Positions 62,523-64,000 of a DNA stretch of 64,000 bases are shown here, in pieces. Position 1 is the first letter of the stretch. Every line of letters starts with the position of its first letter. The stretch is taken from assembly GCA_964553105.1 (NCBI GenBank), contig CAZKJO010000002.1:9365-73364 (forward strand), given 5' to 3'. The DNA comes from Profundicola sp964553105 (GTDB taxonomy: Bacteria > Bacteroidota > Bacteroidia > Flavobacteriales > Weeksellaceae). The position numbers and the translations under genes were made by a program. The notes under the pieces were generated by a model. The model was not told the DNA's origin, did no database searches, and saw only the letters and a program-made list of their open reading frames with translations.

Positions 62523-64000
62523 ATGTCAGAAGATGTATTAAAGAAAGTGATTTCACACGCTAAAGAATATGGCTTTGTTTTCCAATCGAGTGAAATTTAT
62601 GATGGTTTAGCTGCTACTTATGATTACGGTCAAAATGGCGTTGAGTTAAAAAATAACATAAAGCAATATTGGTGGAAATCAATGGTGCAATTACACGACA
62701 ACATCGTCGGCGTAGATGCAGCTATCTTTATGCATCCAACTACATGGAAAGCTTCGGGACACGTTGATGCGTTTAACGACCCATTAATTGATAACAAGGA
62801 TAGCAAAAAGCGCTATAGAGCTGATGTTTTAGTTGAAGATTACTGTGCTAAGATTGAAAGTAAAATCGAAAAAGAAGTAGCTAAAGCTGAAAAAAGATTT
62901 GGCGCAGATTTCGATAAAGAAATGTATTTGAAAACCAATCCACGTGTTGTAAAATATCAAGAGGAAATCAATACAGTACTATCACGTTTAGGGAAATCAT
63001 TAACTGATGGTAATTTAGCCGACGTAAAAGCTTTAATTGAAGAGTTAGGCATTGCAGATCCAGTATCAGGCTCTAAAAACTGGACAGAAGTAAGACAATT
63101 TAACTTAATGTTCGGTACCAAGTTGGGCGCTTCTGCAGACAACGCAACAGATTTATATTTAAGACCAGAAACAGCGCAAGGTATTTTCGTTAACTATCTA
63201 AATGTTCAGAGAAGTGGTAGAATGAAGATTCCTTTTGGAATTGCACAAATTGGTAAGGCGTTTAGAAATGAAATCATCGCAAGACAATTCATCTTTAGAA
63301 TGCGCGAATTCGAACAAATGGAAATGCAGTTTTTCGTAGCGCCTAATACAGAAATGGAAGCTTACGAGAAATGGAAGCAAATGAGAATGAAGTGGCATTT
63401 AAGCTTAGGTTTGGGTGAAGAAAACTACCGCTTCCATGATCATGAAAAATTAGCACACTACGCTAATGCTGCAACAGATATTGAGTTTAACTTCCCATTT
63501 GGATTTAAAGAGTTAGAAGGAATTCATTCTAGAACTGATTTTGATTTAAAACAACATCAAGAGTTTTCTAATAAGAAGTTACAATATTTTGATCCAGAAT
63601 TAAAAGAAAGCTATGTGCCTTATGTAGTTGAAACTTCGATTGGATTGGATAGATTGTTTTTAGCCATTATTTCAAACTCATTAAAAGAAGAGAAATTAGA
63701 AGATGGTAGCGAGAGAGTAGTCATGAAGTTACCTCCTGCTCTAGCCCCTGTGAAAGCGGCTATTTTGCCTTTAATGAAAAAAGATGGAATGCCAGAAGTT
63801 GGGGAGAGAATTGTTAATGAATTAAAATTTGATTACAACGTTGAATATGACGATAAAGATTCCATCGGAAAACGCTATCGCCGCCATGATGCTATTGGTA
63901 CTCCTTTCTGTATTACGATTGATCATGATACTTTAAATGATGATACCGTAACTATCCGCGAAAGAGATAGCATGGAACAACGCCGTGTGAAGATTTCTGA
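62523..64000 (+). CDS. glyS: Glycyl-tRNA synthetase (partial, runs off the window)
   Basis: The frame is open from ATG at 62523 to the right edge (492 residues seen). It starts MSEDVLKKVISHAKEYGFVF and is the single-chain (alpha2, eukaryotic/archaeal type) class II GlyRS used by Bacteroidota. Class II motifs are present: motif 2 FRNEIIARQFIFRMREFEQME and motif 3 region YVVETSIGLDRLFLAI. GVDAAIFMHPTTWKASGHVD and RPETAQGIFVNY are GlyRS signatures. The anticodon-binding end starts near residue 410 and is cut by the window. Confidence 0.96.
   Translation, partial: MSEDVLKKVISHAKEYGFVFQSSEIYDGLAATYDYGQNGVELKNNIKQYWWKSMVQLHDNIVGVDAAIFMHPTTWKASGHVDAFNDPLIDNKDSKKRYRADVLVEDYCAKIESKIEKEVAKAEKRFGADFDKEMYLKTNPRVVKYQEEINTVLSRLGKSLTDGNLADVKALIEELGIADPVSGSKNWTEVRQFNLMFGTKLGASADNATDLYLRPETAQGIFVNYLNVQRSGRMKIPFGIAQIGKAFRNEIIARQFIFRMREFEQMEMQFFVAPNTEMEAYEKWKQMRMKWHLSLGLGEENYRFHDHEKLAHYANAATDIEFNFPFGFKELEGIHSRTDFDLKQHQEFSNKKLQYFDPELKESYVPYVVETSIGLDRLFLAIISNSLKEEKLEDGSERVVMKLPPALAPVKAAILPLMKKDGMPEVGERIVNELKFDYNVEYDDKDSIGKRYRRHDAIGTPFCITIDHDTLNDDTVTIRERDSMEQRRVKIS

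Noticed and set aside
1..64000. tRNA or rRNA genes, insertion sequences, prophage, CRISPR arrays
   Set aside because: None was recognised by reading the gaps between genes; a dedicated search could still find a small RNA that I missed.

Overview
The window is a stretch of an AT-rich chromosome from a member of the Bacteroidota, most likely order Flavobacteriales. The evidence is the gldK-gldL-gldM-gldN type IX secretion (T9SS) operon, two proteins ending in T9SS C-terminal sorting domains, fusA directly followed by rpsJ in a fused str-S10-spc-alpha ribosomal cluster, and promoters of the Bacteroidota form (TTTG, about 19 bases, TAnnTTTG). Two runs of exactly 100 N (39347-39446, 57489-57588) show a draft assembly; each interrupts a gene. 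TGA is used as an ordinary stop.

Layout. (1) 1-18234, minus strand: rpsL-rpsG-fusA-rpsJ-rplCDWB-rpsS-rplV-rpsC-rplP-rpmC-rpsQ-rplNXE-rpsN, then a break of 1.1 kb, then rpsH-rplFR-rpsE-rpmD-rplO-secY-infA-rpmJ-rpsMKD-rpoA-rplQ. The break holds a terminator after rpsN, a lipoprotein gene stopped by an in-frame TGA, and a full promoter for rpsH. (2) 18390-25422, plus: an Omp85-family barrel protein and a 1763-residue modular T9SS cargo protein. (3) 25632-32179, plus: miaB, two related lipoproteins, a sigma-54 activator, an LptE-like lipoprotein, an acidic TPR protein and secG. (4) 32360-37224, plus: a secreted metzincin protease with T9SS signal, then groES-groEL. (5) 37339-48369, minus: MFS transporter, FAD oxidoreductase (gapped), gldN-M-L-K, an arginase-fold protein with degraded metal ligands, and topA. 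(6) 48863-51789, plus: a small membrane protein, DoxX, a periplasmic DsrE protein and a SoxB-like metallophosphatase, which look like one sulfur-related unit. (7) 52109-55954: one 1281-residue protein that fuses a PrpE-type and an Acs-type acyl-CoA synthetase. (8) 56034-64000: CIA30 protein, GNAT, the paired DUF4130/radical SAM DNA modification or repair genes (gapped), CDF metal transporter, DUF2141 and DUF4442 proteins, a fatty acid desaturase convergent with a TetR regulator, and the start of glyS.

How they fit: the housekeeping part is normal except for the split ribosomal operon. The two T9SS substrates and gldKLMN belong to one export route; secG, LptE and the Omp85 protein add inner-membrane export and outer-membrane assembly. 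The most unusual items are the PrpE-Acs fusion, the interrupted ribosomal operon, the DoxX-DsrE-SoxB-like cluster and the arginase-like pseudoenzyme beside the T9SS operon. All functions are inferred from reading the sequence; no database search was run.
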